DNA of 64,000 bases, from positions 15,223,335 through 15,287,334 of the forward strand of contig CM056562.1 of the NCBI GenBank assembly GCA_029721515.1, read 5' to 3'. Every line of letters begins with the position of its first letter. Position 1 is the first letter of the stretch. Source of the stretch: Synanceia verrucosa (taxonomy: Eukaryota; Chordata; Actinopteri; Perciformes; Synanceiidae). The position numbers and the translations under genes are program-made. The notes beneath the pieces are model-generated. The model did not search any database. It saw nothing but the letters and a program-made list of their open reading frames with translations, and was not told the origin of the DNA. Positions 23,701 to 36,243 of the stretch are shown one piece after another.

Positions 23701-26700
23701 AGTTTATGGGCTAAGACAATGGTGAGAGGCATGCACTCCTCCGTCTCATCTGTGGCGTAGCCGAACATCAGACCCTGCAGAGAGGCCGACCAGAAACACA
23801 AAGTTGTAAACTGCATAATGACACAGACCAAAAGCAGCAGGTCGACGATGAGAAAATACTCAAAAGCATCGTACTACACTGCAGCCTGCGAGGAGTCAGC
23901 TAGAGCTCCTTATACTGCTGTTATATGACATATAACAAGTTAAAACACATTAAAACAGATGTAGAGGACATAAAATAGCAGTACATACGTATTTTACATC
24001 CGCAGATGAGGTATTTTAGATATCGCAAAACTATTGTTGACTTTATCATTGTCTTACAGATTGAATTACACATAAACATCAGTGATGGACTCTAACTGAA
24101 TCTATTTACTCAGGTACTGTACTAAAGTAGAAGTGTACCATTACCACATGGTAGTTTTCAAATTTGTTAGCAGACTTTGTTTTCCCTTCATTCTAATCCT
24201 CTTTTATCATTTCATGACTCCTCAGATTAATCTTGTGACCCAGCAGACGAGACCAGCAGGCCTCTGGACTCACTGGACTAAACCAGCTGACTGGATATGA
24301 AGAACTTCAAACCTGCTACAACAGTACAATGTGACCACTGATGCTAAGTATCAATGTCAGTGACGAGGCATATTTATGAAAAAATAGGTCACTTTACTTT
24401 TGATACATTAAGCATACTTTGCAGTATTTGTACTTAAGCAGGACTACTACTTGTAATGGGGTATTTACTTCAGTAAAGGGCCGGAGTACTTTTTCCACTA
24501 CTGCTCTCATTTTTTGTGTTTTCTGTTTGTTTGACTTCCGTCACTATCCGTCCCCCCAACATGAGCCAAAGGACACACTGCCCTCTTACAAAAGTCCTAC
24601 CTGGTCTCCAGCTCCAATGTCCTCCTCCTGTCTGTCAATGTGGACCCCCTGAGCAATGTCTGGACTCTGCTGCTCCAGAGCCACCAGCACATTACACGTC
24701 TTATAGTCAAAACCTGCAGAAGGACAATGAACGTAAGACAGATCACATATTACCCCTGTTTTTGTCGTTTTTTGATTTCCTCACCTTTCTCAGAGTTGTC
24801 ATAGCCGATGTGTTTGATGGCGTCCCTCACCACCTTCTGGTAGTCCACGTTGGCGCGAGATGTGATCTCTCCACAGAGCAACACCATGCCAGTCTTACAC
24901 ACCGTCTCTGTCATCACAATCAACACGTCATCATCTGTGACAGGTCTGACTGCTGTTATAGCTAATTCACAGGTTGCTTTGCAAGTGGTCATCTTGTGAC
25001 AAGTCAATACTGAAATACAATAAATAATCTCAACAATCCAAATTGATTTAAATTCAGGCCAGTGGATGTGTTTATACTTGTATACTTCATTTTAAAATTG
25101 ACTTACTTTGAAGAATGTAAAAAAAATTGAGAGGATATTAACATAAACTCTCTCCAGGTTTAAAAAAAATAAACACAAACGGATCTGTTTTCTAGTTTAC
25201 GCACCACAGGCCACTTTGGCATCTGGGTCCTGCTTCAGGTGAGCATCCAGCACAGCATCACTGATCTGGTCACAGATCTTGTCTGTTGAGAAGAAAGCAT
25301 CGGACACAACGTTTGATTCAGAATATAGTGTGATTTGATTTGTATCACTGATTATAAGTCTCTTTATTTGAAAACTTTGAGCATTTTGAAGACATAAAAA
25401 CACAATAGCATTATTACTGCTGGTTTTACAATTATGTATAAATATTTCAAACAGGAATTGGATTATAGTTGTATCTGTTAGATTTGAGTGCAGCTGCAGG
25501 ATAATGCCTCACAATCACCACTCCTGTGTGTCATCCTGCTGAAGCAACGCAGCACACATCAGAAACTACATCAACATCTGGTTGCATTAGCTCAACACAA
25601 CACAGAGAACCTGAAAATATGGCATGAATTCTCAGGTACAGAAAAGAAAAAAAAAAATGAAGAATAAATGTTTTTTTTTTCTTTACACTGGACTGACTTT
25701 GCAGTTTTATCTTTGAAAAAAAGGCCACTATCTGTGGGAACAGCCCAGACCTCGAGGTGCATTATCAAATCAAAAGGTGTGTGCAGCAGCTTCCTACCAA
25801 GGCCACCTCTGTGGAAGTATTAACCCTTTGAATTAGACTTAAGATTTAAGAAAGCTTTAACAAACAAAAAAAAGAACTAAAATATTATTCTTACTATTGC
25901 CCATTTAGCCAGGACTAAACCTGAATTCAAGATTACACACACTACATGATATTTTAAAAGGTTTGGAAACTGCTTCAGTGCATTTTTAAAATACATTCAG
26001 CATGTGTTTGTTTCTTTCTTTGTTTCTTTTCACTGCTAACAGGTTCTCCTTAAGTCTGCCTTGTTATGAATGTAGTTTTTTCAGACTTTATAATAGATGT
26101 ATGTATGTAAAGTAATATCCACTCCATAATCTATGCAGTGATCTCTAACCACAATGAAGATGTCGTTTTTACCATGTTTCAAATATGTTCTCTGAATGCA
26201 AAGCAAATGATGACACGACCGAGATGAATCCCTCAGATTCAAAAATCGGTCTTTATTTCCTTATTTTTTCTGTGGTTTTGGATAATACTGGCGGCTCAGT
26301 CGTCACATTCTGCCTTTATCTGTGAAGCTGAGTTTACTGATTATTGTAGGAGACTTTGTAACATATTTACAACAAGGGGGTGGGTGGTCTAAAGGCAACA
26401 GTGTAGAGGGTAGAGTACATGCTAGCTTTTATCTTCAACTTAGACAAACATACTCAGGTGTGTGTAAAACATATGGATAACATTTATAAACAATACATCA
26501 GCATTAAAATGTATATTATAATGTAGTTCTAAGCACCTATTTTAAGGGGTTGTTGAATATAAAAGATTTGTCGGTGATAATAACTTCTCCTATGAGACAT
26601 ATTTTCTATTATTACAACTGTATTTCACTACATTGATATTAATTACACAACAGCATCCACTTATCACACTTACACCTGCTTACAATTACAGTGTTATAAA

Positions 26701-27306
26701 CATTGATTAAATCTAGAAATAGCTAATAAATGTTAAATAGGGGAACTTAAATTCAAGTACTGCAAATATGGGATATTTAATGGTTGGACATGTATATTCC
26801 CCATTTCAGTGCCAACACGGCAGTTGTCCATGTGACACTTTTCCTTCAGTGTGCAACACCACACCAGTGTGTCGCACACATTCACCTCCTGCTGACCATA
26901 AGTGAGAGTCAGAGTGAGCGGCAGTAAACACATGTTGCTGTGAATTGAATGCCAACCATGCTTGGAGAGTAAATACTCAGCACTGTGGAGCTATTTTGGA
27001 CATGAAGTATAAGTTGCACAGAGTTAATTCAAATGTGTGTACATGCTTCTGCAGCTTCAGCACAGTAGTAGAGACTTTAAATCAATTTCTCTGTGTACAG
27101 ATAAGAAAATAATCAAGACTTATTTTTCTAAATTGGATATTTTGCTTTCTGAAGAGAGTTGAGAGGTGAAATATGTTATGATAAACACTGTGATATAATT
27201 TATTTTCAGTGCACACAGGCAGATAAAGTTTAGACTCACCTGGATGTCCCTCTCCTACTGACTCCGACGTGAACATGAAAGAGCCCTCATCCAGCAGGTC
27301 ACTCAT
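20713..27306 (-). CDS. mat1a: S-adenosylmethionine synthase (methionine adenosyltransferase I/III type)
   Basis: Cytosolic enzyme making SAM from methionine and ATP. Ten coding exons on the minus strand: 27240-27306, 25205-25282, 24785-24907, 24601-24713, 23631-23774, 22481-22606, 22299-22391, 22014-22196, 21777-21910 and 20713-20815 (stop TAA). All are GT-AG and in frame, giving 387 residues against about 395 in human. Motifs: GEGHPDK (18-24), the ATP-binding signature GAGDQGLMFGYATDE (from 123), IGGPQGDAG (from about 244) and the second signature GGGAFSGKD (270-278). The isozyme call rests on CKTGMVLLCGEITS, the end WEVPKKLVF and nearby PRXL2A-type genes, as at human 10q22-23. The N-terminus is short (MSDLLDEGSFMFTSE). 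Position 112 is Gly where mammalian MAT1A has Cys121, a residue shared with MAT2A, so mat2a remains a minor alternative. Confidence 0.93.
20930..21610. repeat. Degenerate AT-rich tandem repeat in mat1a intron 9
   Basis: Repeated words such as GTCATAGTA(T/C)(G/T)GTATGT, AAAAAAGTCA(C/T)AGT and GTAAAATA recur about every 50-60 bp with much drift. The vocabulary matches the 17.7-19.0 kb block. Both blocks lie on either side of the last mat1a exon. Confidence 0.7.
22607..23630. other. Intron 5 of mat1a, no further feature seen
   Basis: AT-rich intronic DNA between the exons ending in ...SKTQ and starting with VTVHY. No repeat or RNA gene recognised. Confidence 0.6.
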
Positions 27307-27406
27307 TTTTTTTTATTTTTTTCTACAGGGCAGTTACTCGACTAGACGGGGTGAAAAGTTTCCTCAGGTCCCTGCAACAAGCAGTCCAGAGAGACTCAAA
27401 GGCTGC

Positions 27407-27412
27407 TTTATA
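27407..27412 (-). promoter_or_regulatory. TATA box of mat1a
   Basis: TATAAA reads on the minus strand, in the context AATATAAAGCAGCC, about 100 bp upstream of the mat1a ATG at 27306. A start site 25-30 bp downstream would give a 5' UTR of roughly 70 nt. A TATA promoter fits a tissue-regulated gene; in mammals MAT1A is liver-enriched. The assignment is inference from position and consensus. Confidence 0.6.
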
Positions 27413-27805
27413 TTCCTGCTGGTTCTCTTTAAGAGAGAAAAGAAGAAAGGGAGGCCAACAGCCGGGCAGTCAATACAAAGTCTATCCTACAACACATGGC
27501 CCAATATATACGGCCAAGAGAACACGCACTCTCTGTCACTCACACACACACACATCTGTTATGTGAAGCCATGGGACAGTCCATTCTGGGGGTGGGGGGA
27601 GTGGATGATGGGAGGACATTCATAGCTTGTGGAAACAGCTTGTTAACCCCTTCTGTGCAGTATGATGCTGAGAGTCTGATCATGGGAGTCACCTCCGCAT
27701 AAACAACTCTGCTTCAGTGTGGACCATCTACTGAGTGGGAGCAGGAGCGCCTTAATTAGGGGATCCCCTCCCCCGGCACTCTGGTGGGACAGGTCCGTCT
27801 GCTGG

Positions 27806-27808
<3 letters not shown>

Positions 27809-27854
<46 letters not shown>
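27809..27854. repeat. (AG)n microsatellite
   Basis: About 22 AG dinucleotides, 400 bp upstream of the mat1a promoter. Confidence 0.95.
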
Positions 27855-27858
<4 letters not shown>

Positions 27859-28099
27859 GGTTGGGTTGTTGTTAACTACAAAAGTGATGCAGCTACTCCT
27901 GTTTACATCATGTTCTGATCAAAATGAGCTCATTCAACTGGACATTAAGATAGAAAGGACCCAAAAAAACCACACATCAGCTGCAACAATGAGTCAATTA
28001 ATGAAGTGGTGGATTGAAAGAATATTAATTTGTAAATTCATTTTAGCAGATTATGTGATAAAAGCAGGGACAAAAACAGTTCAGTATGTCTGACAAATG

Positions 28100-28810
28100 G
28101 AGACAAAAACTGTACAGAAAGGTGCAATTAGGCTGGTGGAGGAGGCTTGGACCACGGGCCTTCTTGATGAGGCCAGCATACATATCACAATGAGTAAGAT
28201 TTAAGTGACTTTGAACGTGGCACTGCTGATCTCCTGGGATTTTCACTACAACCATCTCTAATTTACAGAGAATGGTCCGAAAAAGACCAAAATAGAAATA
28301 TCCAGTGAGCGACAGTTGAGTGGACCAGTATGCCTTGTTGATGTGAGAGATCACGGATAAAATGGGCAGACTGGTTAGAGATGACAGAAAGGCAACAGTA
28401 ACTCAAATAAATACTCATTAAGGTTGCCTGGTCTGAGGAGTCTTGATTTCAGCTGAACATTCAGACGGTAAGGTCAGAATTTGACGTAAACAACATGAAA
28501 GCATGGATCCATCCTGCCTTGTGTCAACAGTTCAGACTGGTGCTGCTGGTGTAATGGTGTGGTCGATATTTTCTTGGCTCACTTTGGGCCCCTTAATACC
28601 AACTGAGCATCGTTTAAAAACTACAGACTACCTGAGTATTGTTGCTGACCATGTCCATCCCTTTATCGACTATCTTCTGATGGCTACTTCCTGCAGGATA
28701 ATGCTCCATGTCACAAAGCTCAGATTATCAGAAACTGGTTTCTTAAACATGACAAAGAGTTCTCTGGACTCCAGTGGCCTCCACAGTCAGCAGATCTCAA
28801 TTCAACAGTA
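28100..28810 (+). mobile_element. Decayed Tc1/mariner-like transposase copy
   Basis: The plus strand carries broken pieces of a Tc1 transposase in the right order: a GVMVW..FSW segment near 28545, then LGPLIPTEH and TDYLSI, then an out-of-frame LQDNAPCHKAQ segment near 28690, and SGLQWPPQSADLNS near 28760. Several frameshifts and stops separate them. The ends are not sharply visible. It is a fossil. Confidence 0.75.
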
Positions 28811-30160
28811 CAAATGTTTTTTTGATGGAAATCTGCCTGTAAGTGAAACTCTGGTACACAAAAACAACATACAAAAGTTTTTAAAATGCGTACATAAAAT
28901 ACATACAGTATCAAAAGTACAAGTCCTTATTATTCAGTGTGTTATATTATTATGTACATTAACGTAACAGATTACTGTTATTGCTGAATTAAGGTGTCAG
29001 CAGATTTAGTCCATGTTCACTACTTCAGTGCTGGGTTTATTAATCTTTATAAATATCAACATTTATAGTCAACCAAATGATCAAATGACAGCGGTCAAAT
29101 AAATGTAGTGAAGTAAACAGCATTATTACCCTCTGAAATCTAGCAGATCATTAGTTTGAAGTAGCATTAAAAATGTGTACTTCTGTACAGTACCATGTAA
29201 TTAGTTACTTTCCATCACTGATAATCACATTTGGAGCAGACGGTCCACCTGTTGTCTAAATGCTCTTTTCCATCTGAGGCCCAGCCTGAGGCTCTGGTCT
29301 CTGTACACAACTGCAGAAAATATCGAGCCATTTCCTGAGAGGAGATCAAATAATGAAGATGTGCCTCTCAGATATCTTGTGGCCTTTAAGGTGACTCACT
29401 GTGCCTGTGTTTTAGCAGAATATCAGTGGCTGTATAGGACCGTTTGTGCCTGTGCTGCTCACAAACCTACAGTACAGTATGTGCATGTACAAGCGTACAC
29501 CTGGAGAAACAGTGGAGTGTAAACTGCACACAGACACTGACTCTACCTTTTCATGTGGTATACAAGCTGTGCAGACAGCGAGAGATAAACAAATGTCTTT
29601 ACTGGAGCGTAAACAGTGCAGAGGGATCCTTTCTCTCCATCTTTTTCTCATGCACCTCTAATTTCAGCTGCTTTTGAGTTTAAGAGAGAGGAAAATGTTA
29701 ACTAGCTCTCAGCTGAGAATACGACACCACTTTGTTACAGATTTATCTCAAAAACACAATATAAATTAACCACAGAGACAATTAAAGCAGCAGTTACACA
29801 CAATTTTACATAAAGTCTACTTTAATTTAAACTTAATTTAATTTAAAACTAATTCTGAGATGTATTTCAGAGTATGTTCAGCCAGATCTGCCTGCACAAG
29901 GACATTGTAGCTTCACACACATTGTGCAGTAATTTATTGTTTGTGTTGCTGAGAGGAATGGGTGAAAGTTATAAATAAGTGAACTGTGTTAACATAAACA
30001 TGGAAGTCGCTTCAGTAAATATCAAGCTGATCTAATCTCAACCCCAGGCCAGGAGAATCAAAGTAAACCTGGAGAGAGGCTGCCTGCTGGGCATGAGGGT
30101 GCAGAGGTGCTAAAAGGAAAATAGAAAATTATGCAAGCAGAGAAGTGGAAATGAAAGCAC
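28811..30160. other. Intergenic, nothing recognised
   Basis: AT-rich sequence upstream of mat1a. No exon, RNA gene or repeat family was recognised on either strand. Confidence 0.5.
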
Positions 30161-30163
30161 TGG

Positions 30164-30434
30164 TTAACTCTTTGAGTGCCATTCACGTATTTTGATGTCA
30201 TTTAAAATTTGACGCTTGAGTGCCATGGACATAATACTACGTCAAAGTGGTTTTTCAGCAGTGGGTCACTGATCGCGGTCTCCCACAGGCTGTGAGCAAT
30301 TTTGGGGCTTCTGGGAGATGTAATCAGAGTATAAAGAGATGGTATACGCCACGGAGATCAAAGCAGGAAGTGGAGACGATCACAATTAGAGAGCAAATGG
30401 ACAGATTCAGGACAAAAAGTGGTGATTTTGGTGG
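30164..30434 (+). mobile_element. piggyBac-like MITE, copy 1 (left end)
   Basis: It starts at a TTAA with TTAACTCTTTGAGTGCCATT and shares about 190 bp with a second copy at 56870-57060. Shared words include GGGGCTTCTGGGAGATGTA, CGCCACGGAGATCAAAG and GACAAAAAGTGGT. The TTAA edge and the GAGTGCC terminus resemble piggyBac-type ends. The right end was not located. Confidence 0.6.
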
Positions 30435-32157
30435 CACAGTGCTGTCTGTTGATATCCCTTGAAGAGGCCCTTCGGCCCTGGTTTTGCCTTTCCATTTTAG
30501 GCTATTTTAAAATAATTTTTAAATCATTCAGACTTTCACAAATTCCACCAGAATCCCTGTTTAAAAAGCATCTGCTTCACCAAACACTACAAAGATTCTA
30601 TCTATTCTTTCCATTCATATTACTCTAAACTGCACTGAGCTCAACAAAACATACAAATAAATACAATTTAACATCTTAAATGGAACCCATTGCACTCCTC
30701 ATTGACTGCACAAAATATGCCAGAACACTAGAGATCTAAAGCCTGTGACGGGGATTATTTCACATTAGTGAATTGCTCTTGGAAATATATTGTTAGAATA
30801 AAAAAAAAAAAACCCTCTGCCCCTAGGCTCCAGATCTTGGAAGACACACAAAAACTTAAAATACTTCATACTAACCATGTGCAGAGCTGGGTAAAAAAAA
30901 AATGTATTTTAATCATCTTTAAAGGGGGAAAGTCTTATTTCTCTAGATATCTCTCATTTGAAAAGAAAAAAAATAATTACTATTGACTAATTCATTATCT
31001 TTGAGAAACACATGAGGCTAGGAAAGGCTTCTTGGGTGGATCACCATGGTAACTTACAGCATGGTTAACACCTAACCTGCTCTGGAGGTTGTTGAAAAGA
31101 GATCAGCTTGTACAAAAGCATGGCTGACTGACCAATCAAAGCTTAGTGTGCAAAGTCACATCGTGTAACTCAGGATAAAAGCAACACAGTACGGATCCGT
31201 GACACAGAGGCTGTCTAAAAGGAGCAACAGGTCAGAGGTCACGAAAAGTTCAATGTGACAAACATGAACTTGATAAAACCAGAGAGGACGTGGGCCTGTT
31301 GGAGGGCCCAGGGCGCGACCTCTGGACGTTACACCTCTGTTTATTTTGGCCTAGGAAAACACTCAAGACACCACACTTGTTTCGTGAACACATCAACTCC
31401 TCACTGAGTTTATGCCATTTTCCTCCAAACGTTTGTTAATGACTGACCGGGAAAACAGACTTTTTTTTAACTCTAACAAGATTGTTCTGGTTATGTTGAA
31501 AGATAACTGGTATCAGAGGTTTGATAACGCATCAGTCCGAAACATGAAGAGGAAGAAGGAGTGCTGGAGAATTTTGAAAAAAAAGTATAATACTGTGACC
31601 CTCAAAAGTGTAACTTATTAACTTTTTCTGTTCTACATGAGGCTAACAGAGACGTCCAGGGGAAATATCTGACCTCAATGTGCATTAGTTATCATGAGCA
31701 TAGAGGTCAGGCTGTCACAAAAAACAATGCAATCACCATAAACAAGCAAATATCCATTGTCTATCCAGATAGATTAACTTCCTGAATATGGACTGTTATA
31801 CCGGCTTATGTTTTATCTTTTTTTTATTTACACATATCTTCACAGAGAGACAATCCTCTCTTCACCTGAGACAAACAGTCATGGCACAAATAATAAAGCA
31901 AGACCTTTGCACTACTCCAAAAAACAGACTTAATGTTACTGGATCTCTGTCAGGTCAATTCAGCAGCGTCCACACCTCGAGTGATGTGCGTACAGTTCAG
32001 CCATCCCAAGAAGTAATGAAGGATGTAAAAATATTAATTACAGATGAATTAATATTAACATTACTTTAATGCTGCAGCTGGTAAAGGTGGGGTTATTGGC
32101 AATGTACTTAAGTACACTACTTGAGTAAATGCACTTAGTTGCTACTTAAAATAAATA
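30435..32157. other. Intergenic, nothing recognised
   Basis: AT-rich, with scattered poly-A runs. No exon with flanking splice signals and no known repeat was recognised. Confidence 0.5.
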
Positions 32158-32455
32158 ATTAGAGCTCCAACTAATTATTATTTTTATTGTTTATTAATCT
32201 TTCGATTATTTTCCAAATTAGTTGTTTGGTCAATAAAATGTCAAAAATGGTTGAAAATTACGATCAGTGTTGTTTTTGTTTTGCCCTTAATTCAGATATT
32301 CAGTTTACTGTCACAGAGGAGAAAAACACAAATTATTCACATGTAAGAAGCTGGAATTAGGGAATTTGTACTTTTACTTTTTTCTTAAGTATTCAAACCA
32401 ATTAATTGATTATCGAAAGAGTTGCCGATCAATAGTTGATAATTAACTTGAGCTT
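32158..32455. mobile_element. Fold-back MITE, AT-rich family
   Basis: The left end AGAGCTCCAACTAATTATTA is roughly inverted at the right end by TGATAATTAACTTGAGCTTC. Inside are TCTTTCGATTATTTTCCAAA, AGTTGTTTGGTCAATAAAAT and the inverted TTGATTATCGAAAGAG. I recognise this as a very common teleost fold-back repeat, but no family name is assigned. Confidence 0.7.
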
Positions 32456-33216
32456 CTGACCATATCTCCTAGTCCTTCCTATTTTTTAGCTATACTCTAA
32501 AATGAGTGTTACAGCTGCCCATCGCTAAGTGTGAGTGTGAAGAGGTAATAGGTAACAACAACCTGTTGAGGAGGACACACTCTAGGTCAAGTTTAAAGTT
32601 CAAAACCTCCTCAACCTTCAGCCAGAGAGAAAATGAAAAACAAAATGATAAAGGCCTGATTACCTTTGTGTTGCGGCAAAAGGAGGTCGACGGCCACACG
32701 GTGAGTAATTTATGCTGATAATTTTAATGACATGAATTAAACTAAGTGGGAAAAAAAATACACACCGTTCATTAATCATTGAAATCCTATGATTGGCTGA
32801 GTCAGTCCCACATGGCAGCGTCTCCTCCTTCTGTCTGATTGGCTACTTGAAACTTGCCATATTGATCCCCTTTGTTTTTCAATTTAAAAATAGGGGTCAT
32901 GGTTTTGGGGTCTTCGAGTAACTCACACTCAAACTTGCCAGAACAGGATGAGATAAATGAACCCTGGAAGCGTCAGAAACACCTGTTTGTCTTTCTCCAG
33001 GTTCAAGGACACACAGTTAGCCTCTCCAGCGCCGCACTCTGAGCTCTTAACAACCAGTTTCATCTGGATGGCAGGAAAAGTTGAATCCTGGCAGTCATGA
33101 ACTTGAATTGCTCAATGGAGTGTGTACAACTTGTTACATAAGGAATTACATATCAGTAAAAATATGTGTTCAGTTGTGTTCATTTTCTGTCTTCTTGTTT
33201 GTATTTATCTGACATA

Positions 33217-34230
33217 CAATATATTGCCAAAAGTATTCGCTCACCTGCCTTGCATATGAATTTAAGTGACATCCCATTCCTATTCCTATTCCCATTCGTT
33301 GATCCGCCCTTTGCAGCTATAACAGCTTCAACTCTTCTGGGAAGGCTGTCCACAAGATTTAGGAGTGTGTTTATGGGGATATTTGACCATTCTTCCAGAA
33401 GCCTATTTGTGAGGTCAGACACTGATGTTGGACGAGAAGGCCTGGCTCTCAGTCTCTGCTCTAATTCATCCCAAAGGTGTTCTATCAGGTTGAGGTCAGG
33501 ACTCTGTGCAGGCCAGTCAAGTTCATCCACACCAGACTCTGTCATCCATGTCTTTATGGACCTTGCTTTGTGCTCTGGTGCACAGTCATGTTGGAAGAGG
33601 AAGGGGCCAGCTCCAAACTGTTCCCACAAAGTTGGGAGCATGGAATTGTCCAAAATGTCTTGGTATGGTGAAGCATTCAGAGTTCCTTTCACTGGAACTA
33701 AGGGGCCAAGCCCAGCTCCTGAAAAACAACCCCACACCATAATCCCCCTCCACCAAACTTTACACTTGGCACAATGCAGTCCGACAAGTATCGTTCTCCT
33801 GGCAACCGCCAAACCCAGACTCATCCATCAGATTGTCAGATGGAGAAGCGTGATTCATCACTCCAGAGAACATGTCTCCACTGCTCTAGAGTCCAGTGAC
33901 GGCGTGCTTTACACCACTGCATCCGATACTTTGCTTTGCACTTGGTGATGTATGGCTTGGATGTGGCTGCTCAGCCATGGAAACCCATTCCACGAAGCTC
34001 TCTGCACACTGTTCTTGAGCTAATCTGAAGGCCACACAGGTGGCATCCTATCACAGTTCCACGCTGGAATTCACTGAGCTCCTGAGAGCGACCCATTCTT
34101 TCACAAATGTTTGTAAAAGCAGTCTGCATGCCTAGGTGCTTGATTTTATACACCTGTGGCCATGGAAGTGATTGGAACACCTGATTCTTATTATTTGGAT
34201 GGGTGAGTGAATACTTTTGGCAATATAGTG
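33217..34230 (-). mobile_element. Tc1-like transposon with deleted, degenerate transposase
   Basis: The left end begins CAATATATTGCCAAAAGTAT. The right end is its inverted copy, ATACTTTTGGCAATATAGTG, with TA on both sides (33215-33216 and 34231-34232). On the minus strand a 3' transposase part spans 33824 to about 33260, with the DDE-type landmarks MVWGCFSGAGLGPL, FQHDCAPEHKA and SPDLNLIEHLWDELE. A 5' part near 34096-33971 starts MGRSQELSEFQRGTVIGCH and jumps to ISSRTVCRELRGMGFHG. The DNA-binding helix-turn-helix region between these is missing. At 1.0 kb it is shorter than a complete Tc1 (about 1.6 kb). It is non-autonomous. Confidence 0.88.
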
Positions 34231-34690
34231 TATGCTTGGCTTGAAAACTGTTCACAGTATTATCAGGTGGAATTTTTGTATTTTAATAAGAAATGGCCGG
34301 CTTCTGCCATCAAACAGACCCAAAAGCAGGTTTCTCTTCTCAGATAACTTTAGCTTATTTACATAACCCCTGTTCTCTGAGTAATATGAGCGAGATGTCT
34401 CACTCATATTATGAAAGAGAACTCCCTGTGCTGCCTTCACTACTGCCCATTGCTCTCTGATTGGCTTCACATAAACAATGAGAATTTGACAGGTCAACCA
34501 ATGCCTGCAAGTGCAAACACCACACAGGAGGTGGGACGCAAATCTTCAGCTGTGATTGGCTGTCGGTCCGGCACACTCCCCACTAGACCAGCACTGGTCC
34601 AAGGAAAGACTGTTCTGTATTTCTATGTGTGATGAAAATATCAGCAGCAAAACAGTTGTTTCATGCTTTTTAATGTGTGAAATGTTTAGG

Positions 34691-35068
34691 GTACATGGAC
34701 TATCCTTCCATCCATTTTCTACCACTTATCCTCATAGGGTCGTGGGGGGGCTGGAGCCTATCCCAGCTGTCTTAGGGTGGAAGGCAGGGGACACCCTGGA
34801 CAAGTCTCCACCTCATTGCAGGACACATAGAGACAGACAACCACTCACACTCACATTCACACCTACGGACAGTTTAAATTAGCCAATTAACCTAATCCCC
34901 ATGCATGTTTTTGGATGGTGGGAGGAAGCCGCAGTACCCGGAGAGAACCCACGCAGACATGGTGAGAACATGGAAACTCCACACAGAAAGGCCCTGGTAC
35001 CCTCTTGCTGTGAGACAACAGTGCTAACCACTACACCACCGTGCCGGCCGGTACATGGACTATTCTTC
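34691..35068. mobile_element. Retroposed teleost repeat flanked by 18-bp direct repeats
   Basis: The body contains CATCCATTTTCTACCACTTA, CCTATCCCAGCTGTCTTAGG, AATTAACCTAATCCCCATGC, TTTTTGGATGGTGGGAGGAA and ACCCGGAGAGAACCCACG. This is a very frequent fish dispersed repeat. It is bordered by GTACATGGACTATCCTTC (34691-34708) and GTACATGGACTATTCTTC (35051-35068), which differ at one position. That is the expected signature of a target-site duplication from LINE-type retrotransposition. Confidence 0.8.
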
Positions 35069-35769
35069 TCATTTTTCTGTCACAACTTGGAGATTATCTG
35101 AATAATTACAAGCGAAAGCCATATGGGGAAAAATCCATTATGTTTTATAGTAGATGCCATGAAATAGTAGCCCGACAAGCCAGGCTCTAACATCAAAAAT
35201 ACTTTTGGCCTCTAGGGTGCGTCTAGATTTCTAGGCTAATGAAATGGTTCACAACAATAAAAAGGAGCATGCAGCAAGACTCTATGACATACACACACTT
35301 GATTCACTTGCATATAGCAGAGCAGCCAGAGGGAGAGCAGCAGCTGGGCTCGTGGAGTGTCATCCTATCCCGTCTCCAGCTCATTTTGAACCCTCAGCAC
35401 ATTCTTCAGAGAAGCCGCCACCAATGAGTTCAATACTACCACAATACCATCCCAGCATTGCACTTTTATCATAAACATTATACAAGCGCGTGACAAGGTG
35501 TTCACCTCACTTGACTGGTGAAAGGCGTGATTAAAAAGCCGACACGTGGTCAGAGATGTAATGTTTGTTTACCCCTTTCACATGCACACTCTGATTTATC
35601 AATCGAACCTCTTAAAGCTGCTATCTTCACTGGCGGTGGTTATAAAAGAGTCATAAAACAGACAGGATGTTTTTGAGGATGAACACAATCTATATGATAA
35701 ATATGAAAATTTGGTCAGTAGTCAGATGATATATTATTATTATTATTATTATGTATTATTTAATTTTTC

Positions 35770-35932
35770 TCCCTTAGTTTTTTTCCCTCTTGGTTGTTTT
35801 TCTACTTATGTTCTCATTTTATTTTTTATAGGCCCATCTTGTAATTTTGCACTCTCCTTTTCCTGCTAAAATAATGTAAATGTCCCCATGTTTGGGACTA
35901 ATAAAGGGTAATCTAATCTAATTACATCTAGT
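35770..35932 (+). repeat. LINE-type 3' tail
   Basis: The stretch ends in AATGTCCCCATGTTTGGGAC, TAATAAAGGGTAATC, then TAATC repeats. This resembles the short-repeat tails of teleost non-LTR retrotransposons. No reverse transcriptase frame remains. Confidence 0.55.
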
Positions 35933-35934
35933 TA

Positions 35935-36243
35935 AACCAGCAACTATTTTGATAACGAATGAATCATTTCCATTGTTATTCAACTGAAAATGCAGGTCCC
36001 GGTCTCTGTAAGGATTTGATGCTGAATTTTGTCAAGTATAACAGTAAAGTGAATGTCTCTGGTTGTGATGGTTGAACATGACAGGCTATTTGAAGACATC
36101 TCCTTTGACCATGGGAAATTAAAGCAGCCATTTTTTTCCACTAATTTCTGATAATTTATAAGTTAAGTTAAGTTAACAGATTAATTGAGAAAATAATTGT
36201 CAGCTTAATCCGTAAAGAATATAATCGTTAGCTGCAGCCCTGA
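35935..36243. mobile_element. Fold-back MITE, AT-rich family, second copy
   Basis: The left part AACCAGCAACTATTTTGATA and the right end AATCGTTAGCTGCAGCCCTG belong to the same fold-back family as 32158-32455. The interior keeps TTAATTGAGAAAATAATTG. Confidence 0.6.
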
